NCBI GenBank assembly: GCA_041860225.1
Contig: CP151794.1
Span: 682,001 to 746,000 of the forward strand
Length of the DNA: 64,000 bases
Reading direction: 5' to 3'
DNA from: Magnimaribacter mokuoloeensis
GTDB taxonomy: Bacteria; Pseudomonadota; Gammaproteobacteria; Magnimaribacterales; Magnimaribacteraceae
Position numbers and translations under genes: made by a program. Position 1 is the stretch's first letter; the number at the start of each line of letters is the position of its first letter. Of the stretch, positions 26,110-35,153 are shown one piece after another. A model generated the notes under the pieces. It did no database searches. It was given only the letters and a program-made list of their open reading frames with translations, and was not told the DNA's origin.

Positions 26110-27588
26110 ATGAAACTATTTGTAATACTTGGTAATCAACTTTTCGATCCGTCATATCTTAAGAAACAAGCCTGTACCGATGTATATATGGCCGAGGATC
26201 TGGGTCTTTGTACTTTTCAGAAACATCACAAACTCAAGTTGTATTTATTTTTAACAGCCATGAGAGAGTATAGAGATGAGTTGGAAGCTGCGGGAATAAA
26301 AGTTCACTACAAAGAACTTGATATTCATGATCAAAATACATATGTGGACTCTCTATATGTATTCCTAGAAAATAAAACCGATACGGTCAATTTTTTTGAG
26401 ATAGAAGATAAACCTTTCGAAAAAAAATTTCTAAATCTTGAATCCAAAAAAATAAATTTAGTTGGGCATCAGAGTCCTATGTTTTTATTCTCTCGAAAAG
26501 AATTTGATGAATTTCATGAGGGTAAAAAAAATTTCAGAATGGCTCCCTTCTACAAATATGGAAGAAAAAAGCTAAATTTATTGGTAGATGATCAAATGAA
26601 TCCTGTAGGTGAAAAATGGTCTTTCGATGAAGAGAACAGAAAAAAAATTCCAAAGAACGAAAGAATACCTGAATTGTTAAAGAATGAAGTATCAAAATAT
26701 CATAATGATATAAAAGATTTAATTAATAAAAATTTTAATGGTCATCCAGGTAATTTATCTAATATTTGGTTTCCAGTAACAAGACAACAATCCAAGATTA
26801 GTTTAAAAATTTTTATTGAAGAGAGACTAAACAACTTTGGAATTTATGAAGATGCAATGGTTAATGAAAGTAATTTTCTATTCCACAGTACTTTAAGTCC
26901 TGCTCTCAATATAGGCCTACTAACTCCCGATGAAGTGATTAAAGAATGCCTGAAATCGTTTGAAAAATTAGAAGCACCTCTCAATTCGGTTGAAGGCTTT
27001 ATTCGTCAAGTAATAGGCTGGAGAGAGTTCATTAGAGGCATTTATCAAACAAAAGGAGAATATCAACAGAGTGTAAATTTCTGGAAACACAAACGAAAGT
27101 TATCAGATAGTTGGTACGAAGGTACTACTGGAATTTTGCCCTTAGATGACTGCATCAAGAGCACTATCAAAGATGGTTATCACCATCATATTCCTAGGTT
27201 AATGATCATTAGCAATCTCATGAATATGAGCGAGGTGAGTCCAGATGAAATATATAAATGGTTTATGGAAATGTATATAGATTCTTCTGATTGGGTAATG
27301 ACTCCAAATGTTTATGGAATGGCTACTTTTTCAGACGGAGGACTTATGTCAACTAAACCTTATACTTGTGGCTCAAATTACATTCTAAAAATGTCAAATT
27401 ATCCCAGAGGAGACTGGTGCGACATTGTAGATGGTCTTTATTGGAGATTTACTGATAAACACAGATCATTTTATGAAAAAAATGCCAGAATGAGTTTTCT
27501 TACAAGAAGTTTAGATAGAATGAATATAGAGAGGAAAGAAATGATTTTCTCAAAGGCGAATAAGTTTATTGAAGAAAATACAATATAA
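26110..27588 (+). CDS. Photolyase/cryptochrome-related protein (FeS-BCP/PhrB branch) with reduced cysteine set
   Basis: 492 residues, close to the usual length of the bacterial (6-4) photolyase branch. The N-terminal Rossmann-like part (FVILGNQLFDP) and the helical FAD domain (EGFIRQVIGWREFIRGIYQ, HHHIPRLMIISNLMNM, DWVMTPNVYGMATFSDGG) are typical. In Agrobacterium PhrB four cysteines hold a 4Fe-4S cluster; here only C348 clearly matches, while the region that should hold the other three (MSNYPRGDWCDIVDGLYW, residues 428-445) is shortened and keeps only C437, with C420 nearby. Light-driven DNA repair or light sensing is the family role; whether a cluster is bound is doubtful. Confidence 0.9.
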   Translation: MKLFVILGNQLFDPSYLKKQACTDVYMAEDLGLCTFQKHHKLKLYLFLTAMREYRDELEAAGIKVHYKELDIHDQNTYVDSLYVFLENKTDTVNFFEIEDKPFEKKFLNLESKKINLVGHQSPMFLFSRKEFDEFHEGKKNFRMAPFYKYGRKKLNLLVDDQMNPVGEKWSFDEENRKKIPKNERIPELLKNEVSKYHNDIKDLINKNFNGHPGNLSNIWFPVTRQQSKISLKIFIEERLNNFGIYEDAMVNESNFLFHSTLSPALNIGLLTPDEVIKECLKSFEKLEAPLNSVEGFIRQVIGWREFIRGIYQTKGEYQQSVNFWKHKRKLSDSWYEGTTGILPLDDCIKSTIKDGYHHHIPRLMIISNLMNMSEVSPDEIYKWFMEMYIDSSDWVMTPNVYGMATFSDGGLMSTKPYTCGSNYILKMSNYPRGDWCDIVDGLYWRFTDKHRSFYEKNARMSFLTRSLDRMNIERKEMIFSKANKFIEENTI

Positions 27589-27597
27589 GGATAACTA

Positions 27598-27849
27598 ATG
27601 AAAAATATAATTTGCACTTTAGCTTTAATCTTTACTGTCAATTCAGGTGCAGACACAAGAACGCTTGAAAGCTTAACAGTAGATGAATTGACTCAAATAG
27701 TCAGACTGATAGTTCAAGAAAGTCTCGAAAAATGTAAGGTAACCGGAACTATGCAAGGTAGGGCTAAAGTAAATTTGGCGGTGGTAGGTAGTGTAGAAGC
27801 AAAAATGGAATGTGACTTTGAGGAAATTTCTGAGAGTACAGAAAATTAA
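27598..27849 (+). CDS. Small secreted protein, unknown
   Basis: 83 residues with a signal peptide (MKNIICTLALIFTVNSGA). The mature part has an amphipathic helix (LTVDELTQIVRLIVQESLEKC) and a beta-like end with two cysteines (C46 and C71 by count) that could form a disulfide. AAGGA precedes the ATG. It follows the photolyase relative by nine bases and ends one base before the convergent peptidase gene. No family recognised. Confidence 0.7.
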   Translation: MKNIICTLALIFTVNSGADTRTLESLTVDELTQIVRLIVQESLEKCKVTGTMQGRAKVNLAVVGSVEAKMECDFEEISESTEN

Positions 27850-27850
27850 T

Positions 27851-28525
27851 TTATCTAACTCGCGATACCAAAATCCATAGATATCTTAAAGATAAGAAAC
27901 TGGTTAACGCGCCAACGACATAAGTAAATGCAGCAGCTCTTAGAACATCTCTACATTGAGCATGGTATTCTGCAGGAATCTTCTCCTCTAAGATTGGCAT
28001 TGCCTTATTAAAACTTGCATCAATCTCAACATCTAAGGTAATCAAATGGATCAATACACCTAGGAGTACTGAGGTTATAACTAAAAAAAGGCAGACTTTT
28101 ATTAATCCAAATGATCCTGTTGCTAAAATTATAGGTAAGCCACTATAAAGTACCACTCCACCTATTCTGGTAATCCATTGAGTTTTTTCAACTATTCTAG
28201 TTCTTCTGACTAAAGGCGGATAATCTTCTTTATGTTGTATAGCATGTCCAATCTCATGACATATTATTGTTAAAGAAGTTAGGCTCTTTTTCTGCAATCT
28301 CCCTTCTTGTACCCTAACAGCCTTATCATTGAGATCGTAGTGATCAACTGATGGAGTCTCCTCAATTATCACCTCGTTAAGATTATTTTCTTCTAATAAT
28401 AATTTACCAAATTCTTCAGAATTAAATGGCATATTGATAAGTTCCTTATCACTTTTCTTCATGGAATAAGAAAGCCATATCTTTGGTAAGACAAAAACCA
28501 ATAAAAAAATTAGGAGAAAGAACAT
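27851..28525 (-). CDS. YugP-like membrane zinc metallopeptidase
   Basis: 224 residues. The zinc motif H90-E-I-G-H94 lies in LTIICHEIGHAIQHKE, the exact setting of the Zn_peptidase_2 (YugP) family. One membrane segment at the N-terminus and about three after the active site, with a further acidic region EVEIDASFNKA likely providing the third ligand. It should cleave membrane proteins or peptides in quality control; the substrate is unknown. Confidence 0.9.
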   Translation of the reverse strand: MFFLLIFLLVFVLPKIWLSYSMKKSDKELINMPFNSEEFGKLLLEENNLNEVIIEETPSVDHYDLNDKAVRVQEGRLQKKSLTSLTIICHEIGHAIQHKEDYPPLVRRTRIVEKTQWITRIGGVVLYSGLPIILATGSFGLIKVCLFLVITSVLLGVLIHLITLDVEIDASFNKAMPILEEKIPAEYHAQCRDVLRAAAFTYVVGALTSFLSLRYLWILVSRVR

Positions 28526-28617
28526 AAACTAGATATATTATTTAAAGGTTCATATAAATAAGAATTGGGCTTTCTAAGCAATGATCAATAATATTTCAAT
28601 TAGCTTAAAAAGTTCTT

Positions 28618-29943
28618 TTAATGTCTGTGCACTATTACGGGAAGCTCCGTTATACCCCTTATAAAGCTCGAAGGAAGATATTGTGTCTCTCCGGTTATTT
28701 CTATATGAGAAAACCTCTTTAAAATTTCTTCCCAAAGTATTTTTAATTGCAACTCCGCAAGTCGATTACCAAGACATCTATGAATTCCAAAACCGAAAGA
28801 TAAGTGTTGCCTTACATCGCTCCTATCGATAACTAATTGATTAGGATCTGGAAATTTATTGGTGTCTCTATTACCAGAAACATACCATATGGCCACCTTA
28901 TCCCACTTTTTAATTAATTTACCTCCAAGCTCAACATCCTCCATCGCGGTACGGCACATATGAGCAACTGGGGATTGCCATCTTATAATTTCCGATACCA
29001 TGCTTGGGATTAAAGATTGATCTGATTTAACTTTTGCTAGTTGTTCTGGATATTTATTAAAAGCGCTTATTCCGCCACTCATAGAGTTCCTTGTTGTGTC
29101 GTTTCCTGCAACAATTAGCAATAAGACATTACCAAGGAATTCATTAGGAGACATATTCTTAGTAGCCTCTCCTCTTGCAAGCATTGAAATTAGATCCCCT
29201 CCTCCCTGATCATTAGCCTTACGATCCTCCCAGACTGAATTAAAGTATTCAAAACATTTCCAAATTTCTTGAAATCCCTCTTCAGGGGTTTCAAAAAAGT
29301 TTGGATCTGAGATTCTTTCTACAGTATCTGACCAGTGTATTAACTTTAATCTATCTTCTTGTGGAACATCGAATAAAGTTGCCAACATTCTGCTGGTTAA
29401 TTCAATTGAGACTTCTGAAACCCAATTAAAACTCTCTCCGTCTGGTAAATCGTCAAGGATTTTGCTGGTTCTATTCCTTATAAGCTCTTCGAATGTAGAC
29501 AAGTGCGCGCCAGTAAACATTGGAGCAACTTCCTTCCTCTGCCCTGTATGTTTGGGTTGATCTTGCATGATGAACATAGGTAAATGAAATAATTCATCAG
29601 GCGGTTCTGATAAAGGTTGTCCCCCTAAACGAATTCCTCCATTCATAATGTCGGAAGAAAATCTTTCATGGTCCATATCAACTGCTTTTACATCTTCATA
29701 AGACGTAATTGACCAATAAGATCCAAATTGACTATCGGGAGTGTAATGCACTGGATCTTCTTTCCTCAATCTATCAAAGACTTCTAATTCTTGATTTCTT
29801 GCAAACCAATCATTATTTCCAGGGTTAATTTGATCTAAGGGTAATTCTTGTGGGCTCACATTATCTTTTAAGCCCCACTTTGCTTTCATCTCTGCATTAG
29901 AGACATACTCAAAAGTTTGTTGTTTTGTATTTTCTTCTGACAT
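28618..29943 (-). CDS. Cytochrome P450, CYP153-like
   Basis: 441 residues, soluble class I type. The haem-binding loop is FGFGIHRCLG with Cys390; ExxR is E318-xx-R321; the oxygen-activation motif is AGNDTT (279-284). The stretch LSFGFGIHRCLGNRLAELQLKILWEEI and the MQDQPKHTGQRKEVAPMF segment match the CYP153 family of terminal alkane and fatty-acid hydroxylases. No ferredoxin or reductase gene is adjacent, so electrons must come from elsewhere in the genome. It is divergent from the iron importer operon with 139 bases between. Substrate preference for medium-chain alkyl groups is inference from the family. Confidence 0.92.
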   Translation of the reverse strand: MSEENTKQQTFEYVSNAEMKAKWGLKDNVSPQELPLDQINPGNNDWFARNQELEVFDRLRKEDPVHYTPDSQFGSYWSITSYEDVKAVDMDHERFSSDIMNGGIRLGGQPLSEPPDELFHLPMFIMQDQPKHTGQRKEVAPMFTGAHLSTFEELIRNRTSKILDDLPDGESFNWVSEVSIELTSRMLATLFDVPQEDRLKLIHWSDTVERISDPNFFETPEEGFQEIWKCFEYFNSVWEDRKANDQGGGDLISMLARGEATKNMSPNEFLGNVLLLIVAGNDTTRNSMSGGISAFNKYPEQLAKVKSDQSLIPSMVSEIIRWQSPVAHMCRTAMEDVELGGKLIKKWDKVAIWYVSGNRDTNKFPDPNQLVIDRSDVRQHLSFGFGIHRCLGNRLAELQLKILWEEILKRFSHIEITGETQYLPSSFIRGITELPVIVHRH

Positions 29944-30044
29944 AGATTATTTATTTATTTTTGTGGGTGTATTACATGAGTATAACACCTATTAAATTCT
30001 TATAAAATTAATTATTTTATAAATGTTAAACGTTTAAAATAAAG

Positions 30045-30067
30045 TTATTGAGAATGATTCTCAATAA
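30045..30067. promoter_or_regulatory. Fur box upstream of the iron(III) importer operon
   Basis: A perfect 23-base palindrome centred on G30056; its core ATTGAGAATGATTCTCAAT follows the known Fur consensus very closely. It ends 15 bases before the fbpA start codon, so bound Fur-Fe would block initiation. It also lies 102 bases from the divergent P450 start. A second small palindrome (TTAAACGTTTAA, 30026-30037) is next to it. Confidence 0.92.
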
Positions 30068-30082
30068 GGTGATAATACTGAA

Positions 30083-31102
30083 ATGAAAAAACTTTATATT
30101 CTTTTGCTACTTTCATTGTTTGGTAATTCAATTCTGACAAGTGAAGTAAATGTTTACACTTCAAGACATTATGATTCTGATGATGCCTTGTATGCAGAAT
30201 TCACTAGAGAAACTGGCATAGCTGTAAATATTATTTCAGGTAAAGGTAGCGCCCTACTTCAAAGATTGAAGTCTGAAGGTAAGAATTCTCCGGCAGATAT
30301 ATTTTTTACAGTTGATGCTGGCAATCTTTGGAAAGTTCAAAAAGAAGGACTATTTCAAAGTATAAAATCAAAAAAGGTTCTCAGTGCAGTTCCGGAGAAT
30401 CTAAGGGGTCCCAATGATGAATGGACCGCAATAGCAAAAAGGGCAAGAGTGATTTTTTACAATCCAAGAAATGTTTCTGAAGATTTAATAAAAGATATCA
30501 ACTACGAGGACCTTGCCAATCCTGAGTGGAACAAGAAAATTGTTATTAGAAGTTCTAATAATATGTACAACCAATCCTTAGTTGCGTCTCTTATTTATAA
30601 TCTTGGGGAAGCAAATACGGAAAAATGGGCTAAGAGTGTAGTTAATAACTTTTCCAGAAAACCACAAGGAAATGATAGGTCACAAATTATAGCTGTTGCA
30701 AATGGAGAGGCGGACCTTGCTGTGGCTAATAGCTACTATATTGGAATTATGTTGTCTGGATCTGCAGGTCAAGAGCAACTTGAAGCTGCTAAAAAGGTTA
30801 ATATGATTTTTCCTAACCAAAGTAACAGAGGAACTCATATCAATATTAGTGGAGCTGGAATACTTAAAAATTCACCAAATACGAATAATGCCAATCTGTT
30901 TCTTGAGTTTTTGCTTTCAGAAAGAGTACAGAAATATATGGTAGATAAATCTTATGAATATCCAATTCATGAAGATGTCGTACCAAGTAAAGAAATAGCT
31001 AGTTTTGGTATCAATTTCAAAGAAGATCAAATCTCAGTGAAAAATTTTGGTGAATTAAACCCAGTGGCTGTAAGGCTAATGGACAGGTCGGGTTGGAAAT
31101 AG
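30083..31102 (+). CDS. fbpA: Iron(III) ABC transporter, periplasmic binding protein
   Basis: 339 residues with a signal peptide (MKKLYILLLLSLFGNSILTS). The mature start EVNVYTSRHYDSD, then GKGSALLQRLKSEG, PADIFFTVDAGNLW and the tyrosine-rich SYYIGIM region are those of the FbpA/FutA ferric-binding proteins. It captures Fe3+ in the periplasm for the permease downstream. The Fur box in its promoter confirms iron control. A 39-base gap with only a weak hairpin separates it from the permease. Confidence 0.95.
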   Translation: MKKLYILLLLSLFGNSILTSEVNVYTSRHYDSDDALYAEFTRETGIAVNIISGKGSALLQRLKSEGKNSPADIFFTVDAGNLWKVQKEGLFQSIKSKKVLSAVPENLRGPNDEWTAIAKRARVIFYNPRNVSEDLIKDINYEDLANPEWNKKIVIRSSNNMYNQSLVASLIYNLGEANTEKWAKSVVNNFSRKPQGNDRSQIIAVANGEADLAVANSYYIGIMLSGSAGQEQLEAAKKVNMIFPNQSNRGTHINISGAGILKNSPNTNNANLFLEFLLSERVQKYMVDKSYEYPIHEDVVPSKEIASFGINFKEDQISVKNFGELNPVAVRLMDRSGWK

Positions 31103-31141
31103 CTTTCTTCTAGTTTAAGCTGATTCTTTAAGTTTTTTAAA

Positions 31142-32755
31142 TTGAATAGATTGTCTTTTTGGAGCTTGCTCCCTTTTGCAGTTCTTATTGTCTTTACTGC
31201 TCCTCTACTTATTGTCTTATCGAGCCTGTTTGGAGATTATTCAGAGAACTGGTCTCACCTCTATGAATTTGTTCTATTTAACTACATTAGTAATTCATTG
31301 ATTTTAGTTGCCGGTGTAGGAGTTTTAGTTTTTTTTCTTGGAACAATAACTGCTTGGACGGTAACCAATTTTAAATTTCCCGGTAGAAATACTTTTGAAT
31401 GGGCTTTAATTTTACCTTTGGCAATACCACCTTATATCTTGGCTTATACCTTTACTGGTCTATTTGATCCTTATGGTGATGCAAATAATCTCATTAGAGA
31501 AATTTTAAGTCTTGATAAAGATGTACTAATCTTTCCTGGTGTAAGGAATATTTACGGAGCCATCGCAGTTTTTGGTTTTACTCTATATCCTTATGTCTAC
31601 TTAGTCTCTAGAAGTGCATTTATAAATCAATCTAAATCGATGATAGAAGCATCTAGAATTCTTGGATTAAATCAGATCCAAGTTTTTTATAAGTTAGCTC
31701 TTCCAATTATCAGGCCTGCAGCAGTGGGAGGCATGATGTTAGTAATAATGGAGACATTATCAGATTTTGGAGCAGTTGATCACTTTGCTATAGAAACTTT
31801 TACAACGGGCATATTTAGGACGTGGTATGGGTTGTATGATTTACAAACTGCTATGCAATTAGCTTCTTTACTGCTGATCACGGTAGGTATTTTTTATATT
31901 CTGGAGAAGAACTCTAGAGGCGATGGAATTTATACGTCTAGCAATTCGACTTTCTCACCTAACAAAGAAGAAGTCTTAAGCGGCATTAGAGCTTTTTTCG
32001 CTTTTTCGATCTGCCTACTACCTATTTTTATAGGCTTTATATTACCGATTTTAGAGTTAAGCCTATGGGCTTATGAAGTAAATATTGCATTTTTTAATGA
32101 GAAGTTTTTTAAAAACTCAATTAATACCTTCACCTTATCAATAGGAACAGGATTAATTTGTGCAGGACTGGCCTTACTTATCAACTTCTCGGTAAGATTT
32201 AAGCCTAGTAAGCTTATCAAAAGATTAAGTTCACTTTTATCAATTGGATATGCAGTACCTGGCTTAATACTGGCAGTAGGAATGGTCCAATTAATGGTTG
32301 GCCTTGATAATTTAATATTTTCTAATCTAGATATTGTATTGACTGGTTCTATATTTGGGCTTTTGGTAGCTTACATAATCAAGACTTACGCTTTAGCAAA
32401 CTCTTCCATTGAGTCAGGTTACGAGAGGATCAGTAATTCCATAGATGATTCTTCAAGGATTTTAGGGTCTACCAGTTGGGTTATGTTATTTAACATCCAT
32501 GCACCTTTGATGAAAACAGCTTTGCTCACTTCTGTCTTATTAGTTATGTCTGATGTTGTGAAAGAATTACCTGCAACTCTTATACTCCGACCATTTAACT
32601 TCGAAACTTTAGCTGTATCAACTTACATATATGCCTCTGAAGAAAGAATGTTGCAAGCAGCTGCGCCAGCAATAGCTATTGTCTTGGTTGGGTTGATTCC
32701 AATTATATTTTTATCAAAAATGATAAGATCATCGCGACCTGCCACAAAAAAATGA
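31142..32755 (+). CDS. fbpB: Iron(III) ABC transporter permease, fused double-domain
   Basis: 537 residues with about 12 membrane helices in two homologous halves, each with the EAA-like loop (EASRILGLNQIQVFYKLALPIIRPA and DDSSRILGSTSWVMLFNIHAPL). This is the FbpB type. The start is a TTG: an in-frame stop lies at 31121-31123 and no ATG or GTG occurs before the first helix, so TTG at 31142 is the only reasonable start. A clear Shine-Dalgarno site is lacking. The end overlaps the ATPase start as ATGA. Confidence 0.93.
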   Translation: MNRLSFWSLLPFAVLIVFTAPLLIVLSSLFGDYSENWSHLYEFVLFNYISNSLILVAGVGVLVFFLGTITAWTVTNFKFPGRNTFEWALILPLAIPPYILAYTFTGLFDPYGDANNLIREILSLDKDVLIFPGVRNIYGAIAVFGFTLYPYVYLVSRSAFINQSKSMIEASRILGLNQIQVFYKLALPIIRPAAVGGMMLVIMETLSDFGAVDHFAIETFTTGIFRTWYGLYDLQTAMQLASLLLITVGIFYILEKNSRGDGIYTSSNSTFSPNKEEVLSGIRAFFAFSICLLPIFIGFILPILELSLWAYEVNIAFFNEKFFKNSINTFTLSIGTGLICAGLALLINFSVRFKPSKLIKRLSSLLSIGYAVPGLILAVGMVQLMVGLDNLIFSNLDIVLTGSIFGLLVAYIIKTYALANSSIESGYERISNSIDDSSRILGSTSWVMLFNIHAPLMKTALLTSVLLVMSDVVKELPATLILRPFNFETLAVSTYIYASEERMLQAAAPAIAIVLVGLIPIIFLSKMIRSSRPATKK

Positions 32756-33402
32756 GCAACTTAATTTTACAAATAAAAAATCTTAGCCATTCATACGGTG
32801 AAAAAGATCAAATTATTCAAAATATTAATCTTGAAATTGAAAAATCAGATAGGGTTGCAATACTGGGACCATCGGGATGCGGTAAAAGTACTTTATTGAG
32901 ATTGATAGCGGGATTAGAAAAACCAAATTTGGGGCAGATTATTATTGATGGAACAGTTGTTTCTACTGAAAAATTTATAGTACCTCCTGAAAAAAGAAAA
33001 ATAGGTTTAGTTGTGCAGGAAAAAGCCTTATTCCCGCATCTATCTGTTTATGACAATATCGGCTTTGGTATTAAAAAGAATATAGATAAGAAAACTGTCA
33101 CTAATGATCTTTTAGAGCTTTTAAAAATAGATTCATTAAAAAATAAATATCCTCATGAAATATCAGGTGGAGAGCAGCAGAGAGTTGCTCTTGCGCGATC
33201 ATTAGCTCCAAATCCCAAATTGTTAATGTTAGACGAACCGTTTAGCGCCCTAGATAAGGACCTTAAAGGAGTTCTATATGAGGAAATATCTCAAGTTTTC
33301 TCAGAGAGAGGTTCCACAATCCTTTTGGTTACACATGACTCAGAGGAAGCAGAAATAATGACCAAAAAGCAAATGAAAATGGAAAAGGGTCAATTTCTAT
33401 GA
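32752..33402 (+). CDS. fbpC: Iron(III) ABC transporter ATPase, short form
   Basis: 216 residues with Walker A GPSGCGKST (39-47), Q loop VVQEKALFPH, signature ISGGEQQR, Walker B LLMLDEPFSALD and switch His in VTHDSEEAE. The usual FbpC has about 350 residues; this one stops right after the nucleotide domain and lacks the C-terminal TOBE-like regulatory part. The truncation does not remove catalytic residues. It is coupled to the permease by the overlapping ATGA. Confidence 0.93.
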   Translation: MSNLILQIKNLSHSYGEKDQIIQNINLEIEKSDRVAILGPSGCGKSTLLRLIAGLEKPNLGQIIIDGTVVSTEKFIVPPEKRKIGLVVQEKALFPHLSVYDNIGFGIKKNIDKKTVTNDLLELLKIDSLKNKYPHEISGGEQQRVALARSLAPNPKLLMLDEPFSALDKDLKGVLYEEISQVFSERGSTILLVTHDSEEAEIMTKKQMKMEKGQFL

Positions 33403-33407
33403 GGCTT

Positions 33408-34715
33408 TTATTCATTGAGATCTTTTTGATATGTCTCTGTTAAGAAATATACAGATAATAGAGACAATAAAGAGGCAAAAGCAATATAGACAGATACCCA
33501 AAAGATATCATAATTTTTCCACAAAAGTGTTGCTATCGTAGGAGCAAAAGAACCCCCAATGATAGCCCCTATTTGATAACCTAAAGAAGCTCCGGAATAT
33601 CTTACTTCTGTTGAAAAAAGTTCCGCAAAAAAAGCTGCTTGTGGCCCATACATCATCCCAAGAAAAACTAAACCTCCTGTAACTCCCAATATTACAAGAT
33701 AAAAATTTCCAGTATCTATGAGCGGAAATAACGCAAATGACCATAAGGCTGTAATTATTGCGCCCAACATAAAGATACCTTTCCTACCATTTTTATCTGA
33801 ATAATCAGAAAACATAAATTGCATGGGAACCATAATTGCTGATCCAATCAAGACAGCAGTTAAAAGATCATTTCTAGAAAGCTCTGTAGTCTGAACTCCG
33901 TAAGCTAGTATGAAAGCTACCAAAATATAAAAAGTTACTTGGATTGATAGAAATGCACCAGCTGCCAAGGATATCCTTTTAGGATATCTTCTTAGGGCTT
34001 CCAAAATTGGTGAAGATTTAATCTCTTTAGTGCTACTAGTATCAGAGGCTTTTATTGCTTCTAACTCTTTAAATGCTTTGGTATCTTCCAGTTTCAATTG
34101 AATATACATACTAATGATCACTAGAACGAAACTTATTAGAAACGGGATCCTCCATCCCCAAGATAGGAAACTTTCTTCAGTTGTCATCAAACTCACCGAA
34201 ATGAAGGCTATATTTGCAAGAATTACTCCTACAGGAGCTCCAGCTTGGGCATATGCTCCGTAGTAACCTCTTCTATTACTAGGCGCACTCTCAGTCACTA
34301 GCAACATAGCTCCTCCCCATTGACCTCCTATTGCAATACCTTGGCAAAATCTCAAAAATGTTAAAAGTATGGGTGCAGCTATGCCAATGGTCTCATAGGT
34401 AGGTAATAAGCCTATAAGGGTCGAGGCGATACCCATTAACATTAGAGCAATAACCAAAGTCTTCTTTCTGCCAATTAGATCTCCAAAGTGACCAAATATA
34501 ATTCCACCAACAGGTCGGGCAATGAAACCTGCAGCAAAAGTCATAAAGGACAGAATTAATGCAGTAGTTGGATCTACCTCTCCAAAGAAAAGTTTTGGAA
34601 AAACAAGTCCTGCTGCTGCTCCATATAGAAAGAAGTCATACCACTCTATGCTCGTACCTGATAAAGAAGTCAGTGCAACTTTTCTAATATTTGATTCCGT
34701 ATGGGTTTTATTCAT
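33408..34715 (-). CDS. MFS transporter, metabolite:H+ symporter (MHS) family
   Basis: 435 residues with 12 predicted helices. The typical MHS signature is present: SLSGTSIEWYDFFLYG at the start, ARPVGGIIFGHFGDLIGRKK (motif A, about residues 66-85) and RFCQGIAIGGQWGGAMLL. Related transporters carry proline/betaine, shikimate, citrate or alpha-ketoglutarate with protons. Substrate not determined. It is convergent with fbpC, five bases apart, and stands alone. Confidence 0.92.
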   Translation of the reverse strand: MNKTHTESNIRKVALTSLSGTSIEWYDFFLYGAAAGLVFPKLFFGEVDPTTALILSFMTFAAGFIARPVGGIIFGHFGDLIGRKKTLVIALMLMGIASTLIGLLPTYETIGIAAPILLTFLRFCQGIAIGGQWGGAMLLVTESAPSNRRGYYGAYAQAGAPVGVILANIAFISVSLMTTEESFLSWGWRIPFLISFVLVIISMYIQLKLEDTKAFKELEAIKASDTSSTKEIKSSPILEALRRYPKRISLAAGAFLSIQVTFYILVAFILAYGVQTTELSRNDLLTAVLIGSAIMVPMQFMFSDYSDKNGRKGIFMLGAIITALWSFALFPLIDTGNFYLVILGVTGGLVFLGMMYGPQAAFFAELFSTEVRYSGASLGYQIGAIIGGSFAPTIATLLWKNYDIFWVSVYIAFASLLSLLSVYFLTETYQKDLNE

Positions 34716-34790
34716 CGACTTATAATAAACTCAATTTACTGTTTACACACTACTCTAAAGTAGTAAGGTTAATTTTTTAAGGAGAAACTT

Positions 34791-35153
34791 ATGAAAAAAA
34801 TAATAATGGCCATATTTCTATCATTCCCTTTAGCAATTTTTTCATCAACATTAGTTATTCTTGAGTGCGAACTACTTGAGGGTGGGACAATTGAAGATGT
34901 CAAAAGAATAAATTCTGCTTGGGTAAAAAGCGTGAATGAGCTTAATGATAAGAAAGTTAAAAGCCAAGTTCTAGAAGCAGTATTGGCTGATAATATCGAA
35001 GGTTTTATGTATATCGATACTTATGAGGATTCAATTCATTGGGGCCAAATAAGATATGAAATAAAAAATGGTTCTATTCAGGATATTGATGAGCAATTTG
35101 ATTCAGTCTCTAAGTGCACTGCTGGAAAAATGTACGATGCTGAAGAAAGCTAA
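34791..35153 (+). CDS. Small secreted protein, possible paralogue of the 246-residue protein at 43092
   Basis: 120 residues with a signal peptide (MKKIIMAIFLSFPLAIFSS). The mature part begins TLVILECELLEGGTIEDVKRIN and ends SVSKCTAGKMYD, with two cysteines about 75 residues apart. The pattern (cysteine, Leu, Glu, Gly, then a helix with Trp; a second cysteine near the end) resembles the C-terminal half of the secreted protein at 43092-43832. AAGGAG lies seven bases before the ATG. Function unknown. Its stop interlocks with that of the alpha/beta hydrolase. Confidence 0.75.
   Translation: MKKIIMAIFLSFPLAIFSSTLVILECELLEGGTIEDVKRINSAWVKSVNELNDKKVKSQVLEAVLADNIEGFMYIDTYEDSIHWGQIRYEIKNGSIQDIDEQFDSVSKCTAGKMYDAEES

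Noticed and set aside
31101..31121. AGCTT/AAGCT hairpin between fbpA and fbpB
   Set aside because: Only five base pairs with an 11-base loop and no T run directly after; too weak to call a terminator or attenuator.
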